Assembly: GCA_009599575.1 (NCBI GenBank)
Contig: VWND01000005.1
Span: 1,612,001 to 1,676,000 of the forward strand
Reading direction: 5' to 3'
Length of the DNA: 64,000 nt
Source: Blumeriella jaapii
Lineage: Eukaryota > Ascomycota > Leotiomycetes > Helotiales > Drepanopezizaceae
Part shown: piece by piece, positions 44,415 through 56,656 of the stretch
Numbering within the stretch: the stretch's first letter is position 1
How the letters are laid out: every line of letters starts with the position of its first letter
The notes under the pieces: model-generated
Databases searched by the model: none
The model's input: only the letters and a program-made list of their open reading frames with translations
Told to the model about the DNA's origin: nothing
Made by a program: the position numbers and the translations under genes

Positions 44415-45647
44415 GGGCAGATTCACCGGCAGCGCGACCAGGAACTCGCGAAGTGGTAATGGCTGCTTTCTCGTGCTAAGGGTACCCAAGTGCTTGCTCT
44501 TCTGCTTTCCTCGTTAGGAGGTCGAGGCCCACGCAGCAAGCAACGGATCATGTCGAGGAAATCTTTCAGCAGTCGTGTTCGTCGAGTAGCATTCCATTTA
44601 CACGCAAACATCAAAGTGGTCGAATCCATCCTTCTCCATTCCTCGCTTAGCTGCAGCCCAGGTTCCCGACACCAGTTTCCTACAGAAGGTAGGTACCAAG
44701 GTATATTCCCCTTCTGGCGAACTATCCCAGAGATCGAGGCGCACCAAGTCTCCAATCACGTGGGCCATTCTACCTTACCACCTAGGTACTGTAGGTACAC
44801 ACAGCAGCACCAACATCCCCCCTCACACAGAATCTTTCTTTTCCAGTTTCCTCCGCTTCAACCGCGTGTCTCTGCAGCCCATCCCTCTCCCCACAGCGAT
44901 GGTCACGAACCCAGGCCAAGCGCAAGCGCCGTCTCCATCAGATACCTATCTATGTAGATACCTATCCATCCATGCATGCAGAGGACACGGCGACGCGCGA
45001 TGCCGCAGCGCCTCGGGCGCGGAAGAGTGCTATATAGGTACCTAGGTAGGTAGGTATGGACCAACATGTTGCTGACCCACCATTGCCAGATGTCCGTCCA
45101 CCAAGCCTCCGCTTCACCTCGATCGTTCTTCTCGCCCTCGTCACCACACAGAGGGGGGGGAGGGGCGGGGGGGGGCACGGAAAAAGAAGGAAAACCATGC
45201 CCTCGGTGGCTCGTTCGTGCTGAGGGGGAGCAGAGGCCCTCGGACGGGTGGCCAGATGAGTCTTGTCCGTGTACCCAGGGAGGGTAGTACAGTACAGTAG
45301 CACGACGATGACTCCTGCTCTGTAGTTCTGAGGGGGTAGATCGAAGCCGCTCTCTCTTCCTGTGTACAGTGCCTTGGAGAGAGAGAGAGAGAGATGGCAC
45401 ATTAACTCACAAGGCAGAGGAGAAGGGGGAGATGAAGCGCGAATGGACGCAAGATAGAGAGAGTGCGTGGGGGGGGGATTGGCTTCAAAGGACCATCTCA
45501 TCAAATTTCAACGCTGTAATGCCATCATTCCATCCACCCACCACCACTTCTCAAATCCCTCCCTCTCCCAACCCAGACATCATCCTATGTACGTAATTAC
45601 CTCTCCCCTCGCTTCTCCGAAACCCATCCTCCATGTTCAGACAGCGC
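44415..45647. other. Intergenic, rich in TACC/GTAGG and purine repeats
   Basis: CCTAGGTACTGTAGGTAC words lie at 44784-44801, CCTAGGTAGGTAGGTATGG at 45040-45058, a G-rich run at 45151-45176, AGTACAGTACAGTAGC at 45287-45302 and GAGA at 45377-45394. Open frames on both strands look like low-complexity by-products. No gene is seen. Confidence 0.55.
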
Positions 45648-47434
45648 CTAGTTATCCTCACCTACCAAGTTCGTGCCCTCCCTCAAGCCCTCAACGACCA
45701 GCTCGTGGCCTTCAGCGCGAAGGTAAATGTCTCGGACGTCGTCGGTGGTGGTCTCAAAGTGAGAAGTGGCGTCGTAGCTCTTGGAGATGAAGATGTTGTC
45801 GTTGACGCCGCTCTCGAGGGGCTCGTAGAGCGGAATGGGGGGGCCCTGTATCGGGTATTAGATTTGGACCTCGCAAAAGACGAGGAGGGAGAGGAGGCAT
45901 ACCATGAATTTCCTCAATCTTGCCGAGGCGCTCGAAACCAGGGGCGAGCTCGAGATGGTGGTTCGCGGTCGTCTCGGCGATGGTCGAGACGATGGCAATG
46001 TAGTAGCCCTTGGGACAGACACTGTGGGCGCTGGAGACGATTGCAATGTAGATGTCTAAGATCGTCAGCTAATTCTCAGAGACATTTAGGGCTCTGACGT
46101 ACCATTCTTTCGTCCCACCTGCGACTGAGGGATGATCAACTGTGCGGAGTCGCTGTTGTCCGTACCAGCAAGCGGGTGGTTCAAGATGCAGATAGCCTTC
46201 AAGACATGGCCGGTAACCTGAACCTTGCCAGGGAAATACGACGGATCAGCGAGGATCTTCTTCGCCTTCGTCTCGAACTTCATGGGCTCCTCTCCGCCTC
46301 GGTCCTGCATGGTAGCCTTGATGCCCACGGCCTTGGAGCCATCGTAGATAACCTCGTCGATGTTGGTGTTCAGCATGTACGTTCCTCCGTAGATGGCAGA
46401 GAGACGGGCAAACCCTTGGGGCAGCTCGCCGAGGCCGTACAGGGGGTAGATGTATGGGGATTTTCCATATCTGGAGACGGAGTTTCCGTACAGGCGGATG
46501 CGCTCAATGGCTTCGGGGGCTTTGCCCTTCTCAGTCAGGTAGGCGTCGGTTTGGTAGAGAGCCATGGCGTGGCCGATGAAGTCTCGAGTTCCCGGCTCAA
46601 GACCAAACTTGTCGTAGACATCCTTCATGGTGCATGTAGAGATGTTGAGGCCTATCTCTGTCAGCATAAGCGCTATTGTTGTACCGTGTCTCTCCCACCT
46701 TTGTGGCTTGCAGAGTCCTCTACGTTGAATGTGCCAATCCACTCGATGAAGCTCTTCATCCGTCTCTTCTCGAACAGACCCATCAAGGAAGATCGGAGAG
46801 CCTCGCCCGCATCGGAAGGCACCTTCGCAACGGTAGCTTTGGCACCAGCCCCTTGTTGCACATAGCTTCCTGCCACCTGTCTGAACTCGAGGTATCTGGT
46901 CACATCGGTAGAGACGAGGATATTGGTCAACTCTCCGCTCGACATCAACAGCTTGGGGACCAGATCGATGTTCCAGTCGTTGGCCCGTCCGTACTTCTTC
47001 CATGGCTCCTCGCCTTTGTTGTAGTTGCCATACTTCTTAAAGAGCTGGCCCATGTCAGCACAGATTCGCAGATCGGGGGATCAGTCGTACAGTCTCGATG
47101 TTAACGGACGCCGCCTCTCTGCTTCTGGTCAGTCGGATCCAACGTTCTGGGGGCGTGAAATGTTACCCTCCATAGTGATCGTTGCGGTCGATATGCAAGA
47201 CCTTCTTCCCCTTGACACTAAGCACACTATCGGCCTGTCAGTATTCTTCCCTCGACCTACTCGGCTTTCATGGATAGCAGCATACCCAGAGAGCACACAT
47301 TCCGTCAAACCTGCGTGGCGGTTATCAAATCAGCTCTTTCTTCCCCTCTGCCCCTCCAACCGTATGCGGGGTCGCATTTGAGACATACCTGTTCCTAGAA
47401 CAACAACATCGTACTCGGGGGCGATCTCATCCAT
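45648..47434 (-). CDS. GDI1: Rab GDP dissociation inhibitor, frame broken near the 3' end
   Basis: Rab GDI extracts GDP-bound Rab GTPases from membranes and recycles them in vesicle traffic. Eight exons fit: 47434-47389, 47310-47286, 47226-47167, 47118-47091, 47044-46699, 46651-46103, 46055-45903 and 45845-45648, about 468 residues. Hallmarks are MDEIAPEYDVVVLGTGLTEC, HIDRNDHYGGEAASVN, DWNIDLVPKLLMSSGELTNI, LMGLFEKRRMKSFIEW and MALYQTDAYL. RYGKSPYIYPLYGLGELPQG, RLSAIYGGTYMLN and SKSYDATSHFETTTDDVRDI follow. Exon 7 reads LGKIEE, and then the frame no longer matches exon 8 (PPIPLYEPLESGVNDNIF). The lesion is at about 45903-45912 and fits a 2-nt deletion just before the donor. All other junctions are exact, so this may be an assembly error in a single-copy essential gene. 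Confidence 0.93.
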
Positions 47435-47835
47435 GATGATAGCTGGTGAAGGGCGTGCGTGGGATACGTCGAGCGCGGTATGCGAGTTCTGTCCAGAGCT
47501 GCAAGATAGATAGGTGGTCGGTGAGTTGACGCTTCGAGTTCTTGCTCCAGACGTTGTTGAGGGGTCCAATCACTGGTCTCGCCTAAGCTGCCCCATCTTG
47601 AAATGGTTACCGCCCTGCCCTTTGTCTCGGATCAACAACACGTTTGCAGAGGTGCAAAGTTTACGTTCTAATTCCGACACGGATTTGTCTCTGAATCTGG
47701 GATATATTACAGGTTCTCGACATCTACCTGTTTGCAGCTAACTCTGCAGCTGCCTACCATCCCCCTTTGCCTGGATGCAACCCTCCATTCGTACAGCTCC
47801 GGTGTTGATCTCCACTATTGTACAATTCCATGTGT
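47435..47835. promoter_or_regulatory. GDI1 5' flank and uL29m 3' flank
   Basis: Non-coding, about 400 bp between two minus-strand genes. No element recognised. Confidence 0.5.
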
Positions 47836-48672
47836 CTATGCGCTTGAGGTAGAAGCAGTCTTGGGGGCTGGCTTCAACTCCTCAGGGGGGATGTCCCGCA
47901 GGAGGTCTTGCTCAGACTCCGCTCCGCTCTCAGGCACCGTATCGTCCGGCTCAAAGTTCATGGGCGAGTAAAGCGGTCCGTTCCCCGAAAGATCAATCTC
48001 AGGATCCTTCTGCGCAATAAGTTCCGCGTCCCTCCATGAATAATACCTCTCGGTCAGCACCTGCTTGATCGCTCTCTGTGTCCACCTCACCTATGCCTTG
48101 ATCAGCCCCCGTCCAGGCACACAACCCCACGAGAGAGTACTCACCTCCCGGTCCCGGTCTCGACTCTCCGATTGTCCGTAGCCAGCGTCAAGTCTATTCC
48201 GCTCGTGCGACTCCGTGGCAATGACATTCCGCTCCTTGGCACAAATCCACCACAGCGCATGTAGGTCCTCCCAGCTCTTGCTCCGCAGCTCCTCGGGACA
48301 CCAAGCTCTGCCGTGCGCGGCCTCCTCCTCGGGCGTGCTCATCGGCTTATCCCGACTGCGGAAGAACTGCCACAGCCCGTGGTCGGGGTCGACCTCAACT
48401 TTGGTGCGCTTCTTGGGATCGAGGACGGGCTTTGGAAGCTCGGTCTTGGAGACGGAGAGAGGCTGGCGGAGACCGGATCGGCGTGTGGTAGAGACGCCAC
48501 GGTTGCGGTTCATGTCTCGTGGGTAGAGGGCGGAGGCCGAGCTGGAGAAGGAGGAGCTTTGTTGAAGAGGCGCGATGAGGGAGGGGAGGAGGAAGGCCGG
48601 AAGGGTTTGGTGGGATCTGCTACTCCTCAGCAACCCCCTGATGCTGGGCCGTACGACGGAGGAGGTCGACAT
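47836..48672 (-). CDS. MRPL4: Mitochondrial large-subunit ribosomal protein uL29m
   Basis: uL29m (54S L4, also called L47 in animals) is a component of the mitochondrial large ribosomal subunit near the exit tunnel. Two exons, 48672-48145 and 48090-47836, with GTGAGT donor, give about 260 residues. The N terminus is rich in Arg/Ser and hydrophobic residues, as in a mitochondrial presequence (VVRPSIRGLLRSSRS). The core is DHGLWQFFRSRDKPMSTPEE, GRAWCPEELRSKSWEDLHAL, WWICAKERNVIATESHERNR and VRWTQRAIKQVLTERYYSW. An acidic tail follows. It lies head-to-tail with GDI1 on the same strand. Confidence 0.93.
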
Positions 48673-51079
48673 GGTGGTCGTGGTGGTCGTGGTGGGCGTG
48701 GTTGGCAATTGCAGTCGTCGATGAAGATGCCTGTGAAATATATCAAAATATATTTTACAGTAGCATGAACGCGGACTGGTACGGCGGACCGGGGGCAGCC
48801 ATGTGCGCCACTCTGCGAACTCCACGAAAAGATTCCATGTGTTTACGAAACCCCCTGGCTCCAGCCTTTGATCCAATGAGCTGACAGTATCGGAACCTCT
48901 ATGTGTGCTCTATCGAGTGGCTGCGTTCCTCTTCCTATCCGTGTCGACACTCCCGCCTGATGTTGGCGATAGAAGATATGGATATCTTGCCAAGTCCGAA
49001 CACCTCACGAAGACACTACCATGCTCTTGAACACATTACAACAAACAAGAGTCTAGTCCCGGAGACGTGCTTTACCATTGATGTCTCCATATTGGCGTTA
49101 CTGAGATGAAGGGTCGCCATACATCTTCTTGGTGGAGCTGGAAGACTTTAGCACGAGTAGAAGTACCTTGCCGAGTTGCGATAGTCGTGTATCAATGCAA
49201 TATTTGATGGCAGACCAATGCTTTGGACAGCTTGCTTGACAAAGGTCCACATGCCATGTTCAACCATGCTGTGTTCTACTCATGCGACGGTCGGAGGAAG
49301 GACATGCATATGTTGTGGTTGACCCCCTTTACCTTAGCGAGCTGCCTTGTTTTGACGATGTTGCATCGACATGAGAACATGGAAAGAGAACGCTGCTGGG
49401 ATCGAGTTCAGAAACGCAACAACAAGGCTGGGTAGATGTACAGTATTGGCACCCGGAGAAAGTACCGTGCTGTAATGACAATCTTTTGGGCGAAGGCAAT
49501 GCCCGTTTTACGCATGGAGAGCGACAGCTCGTAGGCAGTTACTCACAGCACAACAACAGCGATCGCGAGAAGAACACGCCATGTCTCCCTGTTCCGGTCC
49601 GTCTTTCAAGCTGGACGGCGGCGATTTCGCACTTGATCGAGATGATCAGCCTTCCAATTCAGCGTCACAAACTCTATACAGCCTTTTTTGCTCTTCACCG
49701 CTCGTGCTGTTTGCACCAGGGAGGGCCTTTCCCCGAATCGATCAGGTCAATAGGAGATCTGGACCGATCTTCCATTATACGACTGCTACACAGCACCTAT
49801 CCATGTGAGTGCACGGAGAAGGCCTATCTCCCACTGTGCGGCTTTATTGCTACCTACCGATACAGTAGCCACGGCGTCTCGGCATCAAACGCTGGACTTG
49901 CTGCAGCGACGAGCTGAATACACGTAGGAAGGGCAGAGAACAGCCGAACCATTGATCGTGATCGAAAGTGATGGACAGCGAGCGGAGGCCGTGAGGGACT
50001 GTGAACGTCCGGTAGGACAACGATAACAATCCATCCGTGCTGCCATTTCCACGTGCGAGTTCATGAGCTATCGTCGTCGCATGCTAAGGAGACGAGGAAT
50101 GCAGCTGATATCAGAGGCGCGTGTCGATCGAATTGATCGCTAACCGCCATCGGCATCGATCGAATGTCAAAAGCTTCGTTCGCGAAACGACCTTGTTGTC
50201 TCCGGCTCGACGATGAATGTCTGTACATACAGTACAGAGCATGGAGGCGAGGACAGACGTGGCGGCAGAAACTCGCAACCTCAGGCGCAGGGAGCCGGCA
50301 TGGCTCTACTTCTACAGTACTGCACAGTACACATGGTCCTCCTCGGCCCGCAGTTCGTCAGGACCGTCAGAGAGTCAACGAACGAGAGGCGCAGCGCACC
50401 GTGGTCGCCGTCGAGTCTCCTCGAGGTCCGAAGGCCCAGGTCCTGGGAGGGGGGCTGCAGATCGAGTGCCCAGCCGAGCAGGCCAACGTCGAGCCAACGT
50501 CGAGCCAGCGTTGAGCCAACGTCGAGAAAATGCCCTCCGCATGCAGACAACGGCTGCGCGCATGCATGGACGGACCCCTTCCAGACGGATCAGGCAAATG
50601 GATCGAAGGGGGGAAAGGTAAAAGGGAAAAGGTAAGAGGGAAAAGGTAAGAGGGAAAAAGGGAAAAAGCGAAAAAGGGATCACCAGTCAAGGTCCTGCCT
50701 GTCCGGTATGTGCATACTGTGCAGTCTATATACACACTACAGTACAAGGTGAGCGTGACTTAGTGGCAACTACTTAACACGACCCGCCTCCACACATGGG
50801 ACCGACATTCCTCTTTTCTCAACATCAACATCAACATCGACATCAACATCAACATAAACCTCCTCCTCAACATCAACATCAACCTCCTCCTCCTTCCCCC
50901 CCCTCCTCCCCCCCCCCCTCCTCCTCTTCTCTCTCGACCAGCCTCGACTTGCCTCCGAAACATCCTCCCTGCTCGCCCGGCCCGTGTTGGGAAGATACAC
51001 TTGCCTGCTTGCCTGCTTGCCGGAGGACTTCCATTGAGCCTGACCGACATCCAGAACGCTGGCTGGGAAGCCGGAAGCA
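48673..51079. other. Intergenic, no gene seen
   Basis: About 2.4 kb. Frames at 49223-49435, 49486-49917 and 50164-50635 have no recognised content. Direct GTCGAGCCAACGTCGAGCCA repeats lie at 50485-50524, AAAAGGTAAGAGGG units at 50609-50660, and CATCAA/CATCGA units at 50820-50885 with C-rich DNA at 50898-50925. TGTACAGTAC-type words lie near 50222-50235 and 50320. The last part must contain the promoter of the 51080 transporter. Confidence 0.5.
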
Positions 51080-52719
51080 ATGACCCCAACCGACAAGTTC
51101 CCAACCACACAACTCTTCCTTCTTGGTACGTCTTTGCCGCCGTGATCGCAGAGAGCAGTCAGTCGCGTTCCCATGTCACACGCTCTCTCTACGACGCTCC
51201 ACGAACTGACAGAAACCCACGTGCAGCGATCGTGCGACTCGCCGAGCCCATTGCTCTGACGTCCATCTTTCCTTACGCCTGGCCTCTCGTCAAGAAATTC
51301 CACGTGGGTGACGAGAATCATGCCTCCTTCTACGCAGGGCTCCTCATCTCGGCATTTGCCCTGGCAGAGTCGATGACGGGCATGTTCTGGGGGGGTCTGA
51401 GCGATTCCGTGGGTCGCAAGCCGGTGCTCCTGGCAGGATGTGCGGGCACGATGTTGAGTATGATCATGGTCGGCTTTTCCACCAACATCTGGATGGCCTT
51501 GGCAGGCAGAGCAATCGGAGGCTTCCTCAATGGCAACATTGGCGTCATTCAAACCATGGTCGCCGAGTTGGTTACGAAGCCAGAACACGAGCCGAGGGCA
51601 TATTGCATTATGCCTTTCGTGTGGAGCATCGGAACCATTATTGGACCTGCGCTCGGTGGCACGTTCGCAGATCCCACCACCGGATTCCCAAACGTCTTCT
51701 CCCCGGACGGGCTCTTTGGGCGGTACCCGTACCTTCTGCCAAATCTGCTGTGCTCCAGCTTGCTCCTCGTGAGCATCCTGGCCGGCTACTTCCTCCTCCA
51801 AGAGACGCACCCGGATATGCAGCCCAGGGTCAACTTGCCAGACACGACGTACATTTCCGTCGAGACGCCTTTGATTGGTACCGCAGATGCTATCAAAACC
51901 CCCCCGGTCGACCTACGCGCCGAAACCTATGGAACCTTTGATGGAAGCGATGACAGTCAATGGCGCCACTCCACCACCAAGACCTCCGCCAGTCCCAAAA
52001 TCTTCACGACTCGAGTCGTAGCCCTCATCGTTGCTCTGGGAATCTTCACCTACCACAGCATGACCTATGATCACCTCTTACCTATCTTTCTTGAAGACGA
52101 GCGTGGCTCCATCAAAACCTCGGTACTCACCTACACCCGGCCCTTTAACCTCTTCTACGTTCCCGGCGGCCTTGGTCTCTCGGTTCAGAAAGTAGGCTTC
52201 ATAATGTCCATCAACGGCATCATCGCCCTATTCGTCCAAGCCGTCGTCTTCCCGCTCGCAGCCGCTGCATGCGGTGTCCACAGACTCTTCATCATGGTGT
52301 CTATGCTGCATCCCATCTCGTACATCATCATGCCGTACCTGATCTATCTGCCCACGCACTACCTGATGTTCGGCATCTACACATGTCTCACCATTCGCAA
52401 CATACTGTCCATCCTGGCCTACCCGGTCCTCCTTATCCTGGTCAAGGAGGCGACGCCTTCGCCATGCGTACTGGGGAAGGTCAATGGCCTCGCTGCGTCA
52501 GCAGGAGCGGCTTGTAGGACGATGGCGCCGCCTCTAGCGGGATATCTATATACGCTGGGCTCGAGAATGGATTTTACTGGCTTGGCCTGGTATGGAAGCG
52601 CCTTCGTGGCCGTCGTGGGAGCTTTGCAATGCTTCACTGTGAAGCGCACGAAACGGGAATCAGTACATGGAGATTGGAAGCCCGACCAGGTTTCCCCGAA
52701 CACGACTGTGGCCCAATGA
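51080..52719 (+). CDS. MFS transporter of the Ycr023c/ZIFL type
   Basis: Major facilitator protein related to yeast Ycr023c and plant zinc-induced facilitator-like carriers; substrate unknown. Exon 1 (51080-51125, MTPTDKFPTTQLFLL) is joined to exon 2 (51227-52719) with GTACGT donor and CTGAC branch, in frame, giving about 512 residues. Family blocks are RLAEPIALTSIFPYAWPLV, FYAGLLISAFALAESMTGMF with WGGLSDSVGRKPVLL, GRAIGGFLNGNIGVIQTM and GPALGGTFADPTTGFPNVF. About 12 hydrophobic helices are seen, with a hydrophilic central loop (residues about 235-285, DTTYISVETPLIG). The frame is intact. Confidence 0.9.
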
Positions 52720-53413
52720 TAACGGGGAACGTGGATCCAGTTCACGATTTTTTTTTTCTCTCAGCGGGATGCGATTGATGGTCGGGAAGATTCCATACTG
52801 CATAAAAACGGCGTTTGGGATTTGGTTTGTCTGATTAGCGGGCGTCTGGATCTGAATCAAGGCGTTGGGATATAAGAGACGAAAAAGGAAGGCTTGCCAC
52901 GGCCTTTGACGCGTGGTCTCTGGAGTAAGATGGGACGGATAGTAGCGTTCCGGAGGCTATAAAGAAAGGCTGAGATTCGCACGGGCAACTGGGAGTGGGA
53001 AAAAGAAGCAGAAAATCGAGATGTTGTATCTATTGGACTCTGGCTCGCTCAGTGATCTGGAGCTCTTTATGTACTCGTCTGAGGTTGTTCCGAGCGGCAA
53101 CTTTCTCACTCGCAATCAAAAAAGATCGCAAAGCACAAATAATGACTTATTTGTAGAATGTATAACTGTGCAAAGTACAACTCATAACTCTTTTGCTACT
53201 GTTGTGAGAGCGGTAGCGAGATGGAAGCGGCTCAATCAGAGTAACACGTGACCCACTCCACGTTTAGCCAAAATTCGAGATCCCCACATCTGCCAGCGAC
53301 ACTCATGATTCGAAATTTCAACACCACCGCGCCCTACGACAACCTCGCATCCTCGATAACCCTCGGGGATTTCCTCCGGACTCCTACGATAACCAAATAA
53401 AACCAAATCCACG
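52720..53413. promoter_or_regulatory. Intergenic, 5' flank of eIF3g
   Basis: No gene seen. A T run and TATAAGAGACG-like element occur at 52748-52757 and 52872-52882. The last 150 bp are AT-rich and should hold the eIF3g promoter. Confidence 0.45.
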
Positions 53414-54426
53414 ATGTCCAAGGCAGCAGCGTAAGAAAGCATCGCCCGTCACCTTTCTTTTTCTTTCCTTTCACCCGTAAACTCCCTGCTAATGTCTAAT
53501 CGCAGTCGAGCCGACTGGGCTGACGATGAGGACCTCGACGATACCATCTCCAACGAGCTACCTCAACCAACCACGACGACCAACAAGGATGGCACCAAGA
53601 CGATCGTCTCCTGGAGATTCAACGATGATGGCAAGAAGGTCAAGACCACGCGCCGAATCCGATTCACCGTACACAAGGAGGTGGTGAACCCACGAGTCGC
53701 AGAGCGCAAGCAATGGTCGAAGTTCGGGCTTTCTGCCAAGGATGGATCTGGGGTATGTTTCCGCGTAACCTTGGACTTTACAGAGGATGGTGTTGACTCT
53801 TTCGAAGCCAGCTACGGATACCACGAGTGTAGGAGAGAACATCATCTTCAGACCGAGCACCAACTGGCGCAAGGACGCAAAGGAGGAGAAGACCGAGGCT
53901 GGAAGCATGAAGGATAAGCTGAAGGACAAGAAAGTCAAGTGTCGTATCTGTAACGGCGAGCATTTCACCGCGAGATGTCCGTTCAAGGATACTATGGCTC
54001 CAGTTGGGGAGGAGGGCGCTTCAGCCGATGTCGCTGCCGGAGGCGCAGACGTCGTTGAGGGACCTGGAGGGCTCGGTGCCGGAAAGAGCTCGTACGTGCC
54101 CCCGCACATGCGTAATGGTGGAGGAGCCGCCGCGGCCGGAGACAGAATGGGAGGTGGCAAGTACGAGCGCGATGACCTGGCGACACTCCGTGTCACGAAC
54201 GTCTCGGAGATGGCGGAGGAGCAGGAGCTGCGGGATATGTTTGAGAGATTCGGTCGCGTCACGCGAGTCTTTCTTGCGAAGGATCGGGAGACGGGGCATG
54301 GCGAAGGGCTTTGCCTTTATCAGTTTCCAGGAGCGGTCCGATGCTGCGAAGGCGTGCGAGAAGATGGACGGCTACGGTTTCAAGCATCTGATTCTCCGCG
54401 TGGAGTTTGCGAAGAAGGCGGCTTAG
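53414..54426 (+). CDS. TIF35: Translation initiation factor eIF3 subunit g, frame broken in the RRM
   Basis: eIF3g is a core eIF3 subunit that helps scanning and reinitiation. Exons 53414-53430, 53506-53752 and 53808-54426 fit. Hallmarks are [46 protein letters not shown], the zinc knuckle [27 protein letters not shown] and an RRM starting [20 protein letters not shown]. In the RRM, DRETG is followed by a frame change: the RNP1 block ([20 protein letters not shown]) and the end [10 protein letters not shown] lie in the next frame. The break maps to the G run at 54293-54296, where one G too many would explain it. A single homopolymer indel in the assembly is the likeliest cause. Corrected length is about 293 residues, normal for the family. 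Confidence 0.95.
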
Positions 54427-55211
54427 ATACCAATACACACCCCCCCATCGGGCGGACCGCCGTGTAATAAAGAAATCACCAACGCTTTCCTGATCTCGCT
54501 GAGTCGGGAATGGGTCCCATCATCATGATCACCATGCAAAAGACCGAGGTGTACAAGCCCTTTTCTCCCAGTGGCTCTTTCTTTTTCCTTGCGCAGTCTG
54601 TTGGAGGTGCTGTATCTCCAAACAAGCTCAGCCTGCGTGCCACACCATCGTCCCCTTCTGTCCAACGGCTCTTGTATGTACATACAGTATGTATATACAA
54701 TACAGCACAGCACAGCACTTCCAACCACTCTGATAGAGAGAGGGAGTCGATACCAGCGCTGGGCACCATTCCATTTCCTTGCACACAGCAGGGCGATAAG
54801 TGGTTGGGTGCACGCAAGGATCCACCCACCCACACACAACAGAGCTTGCTCGCTCTCGAGTAACGAATGGTTCGTGGAACTTACACGAATTGATAGCAGG
54901 ACGAATGTATAGTACAGTAGATAACCTACTTTTGATCGTGAGATGGACGCCAAGATTCGGGTGATTGTTGGTTGGTATGTACAGCGGCTAGGTATTGCCT
55001 GTGTATAGCGTTAGCAAGGGGAGGTGGAGATTTTAAATTCAGAAAGAAGAAAAAAAGATTTTATCACGTGGCGGTAACACGCTTACTGTACTGTACGGTA
55101 CTGTACCAGGCGCGTTTTTGAGTGGGGAAGATGTTAAGCTGGTGATTTGTTGTTGTTGGTGTGTAGGGTAGGTGGTAATCTTACCTTTTGCTTTTTCTGG
55201 AGATTGAATAT

Positions 55212-55342
55212 AGCAGGTATTATTATATTAGGTTTTATTATAGCAGGTATTATCATAGCAGGTATTATCATAGCAAGTGTTATCATAGCAGGTATTATAG
55301 CAGGTATTACCATAACAAGTATTATCATAGCAAGCATTATCA
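55212..55342. repeat. 15-bp tandem repeat (TATTATCATAGCAGG-like)
   Basis: Roughly eight imperfect copies. The repeat keeps the plus frame open as an IAGII-type hydrophobic pentapeptide, but no start context or flanking coding sequence supports a protein. Confidence 0.8.
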
Positions 55343-56604
55343 GCTCGACGCATGATTTCTTGAAACTGTACACATAACCCAGTAAAAGCGCGTGTCAGCT
55401 TCCCCCATGCGATATCACTCCTTCAGCTTACACTTTTGTTGTTTCCCCTTGCTAGTTAGTGCCACTGTACTTACTGTATGTACTGTATGTATGATAACAC
55501 AGTGCTTAACTGCTGTATACTGTGTATACATACTGCTACCTCCGAGACGACAAGGGCATGGTAGAAAGTAGAGATAAAATTCGCAACTTCCTTATTTAAT
55601 CGAGATATTGATATCCAGAGCCTGCAGGGCTGTTCAACCCATGTCGACAGGCTGTTCCGTTGTACAAACTGTACAAGGGTTGCTTGCTTGCTTGCTTACA
55701 GCCATAGGTACGTACATAACAGGATTCCCCGACCCAAGTAATCACCACCCATACATACTCGCTACTCCGTCCCAACGACCAGTCATGGCTCACCTACAGA
55801 GAAAGCACAGAGTGGTCCGTCCAGCTCGCTCCCGAACCGGTCGAAGCTTGCTGCCGTCCCTCCCCCAGCTTCTGGCGACTCGCAAGCGGTTCTCGAACGG
55901 GCTGCTGCCACTCACACCGATCACGGCAGTCTATATATGCAGACGCGGTGAAAGAAAGGTATAAGAGGGCGCCCATGACAGGCGTCATTTTTCTCGTCTC
56001 TTCCGTTTCGTCCGTCGCTCTTCCTCCCTGGCAAGAGCGTGTGCTGCGATGTGTCGAGTGGCCCGGGTCATAAAGCAGATCGGTCGTAGTGGGCTTGTCA
56101 CGCAGATATACGTCGGTACGGTCCATGCAGCACTGTATCCTCACGTCGGCGATCTGGTTTCCCGTTTCGGGGGGCTGTCGACTGGATCGTTTCCGTGTGC
56201 GTACAGTAAAGTGAGTAAGTGGATTTTACTCCTGTGACATCGTCGATCCGCGGAGGGCGGTCGAAATGTGAATAAGCGAGCGACTGTCTGGAAGGGTAGC
56301 GGGCTAGGAACAAGACGTGAGAGATAGGAGGTAAGAGGTAGGAGGAGGTGAAAGGTATGTATGCATGTACAAGAAGAAGTGACTTCCATCGTGGAGAGTG
56401 GAAGGAAAGAGTCATACCAACACCCCCCAAAGAAAGGGTGTGAAAGATAGGAAGCTAAAAGAAAGTGGAATGCGAGAAACCCAAAAGGAAAAAGGCGAAA
56501 TTGAAGAACACGGACTACAGGACCCAGGATGCAAAGGGAGAAGCTCAAAGTCGAGGACTAGGATCTAGGCCTGTCAATTCCGACTCCTACTAAATCTGAG
56601 TTCG

Positions 56605-56652
<48 letters not shown>
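56605..56652. repeat. Poly(A) tract of about 48 bases
   Basis: An uninterrupted A run. It could be the tail of a retroposed sequence, but the DNA 5' of it (56400-56600) shows no recognisable transcript, so origin by slippage is as likely. Confidence 0.85.
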
Positions 56653-56656
<4 letters not shown>

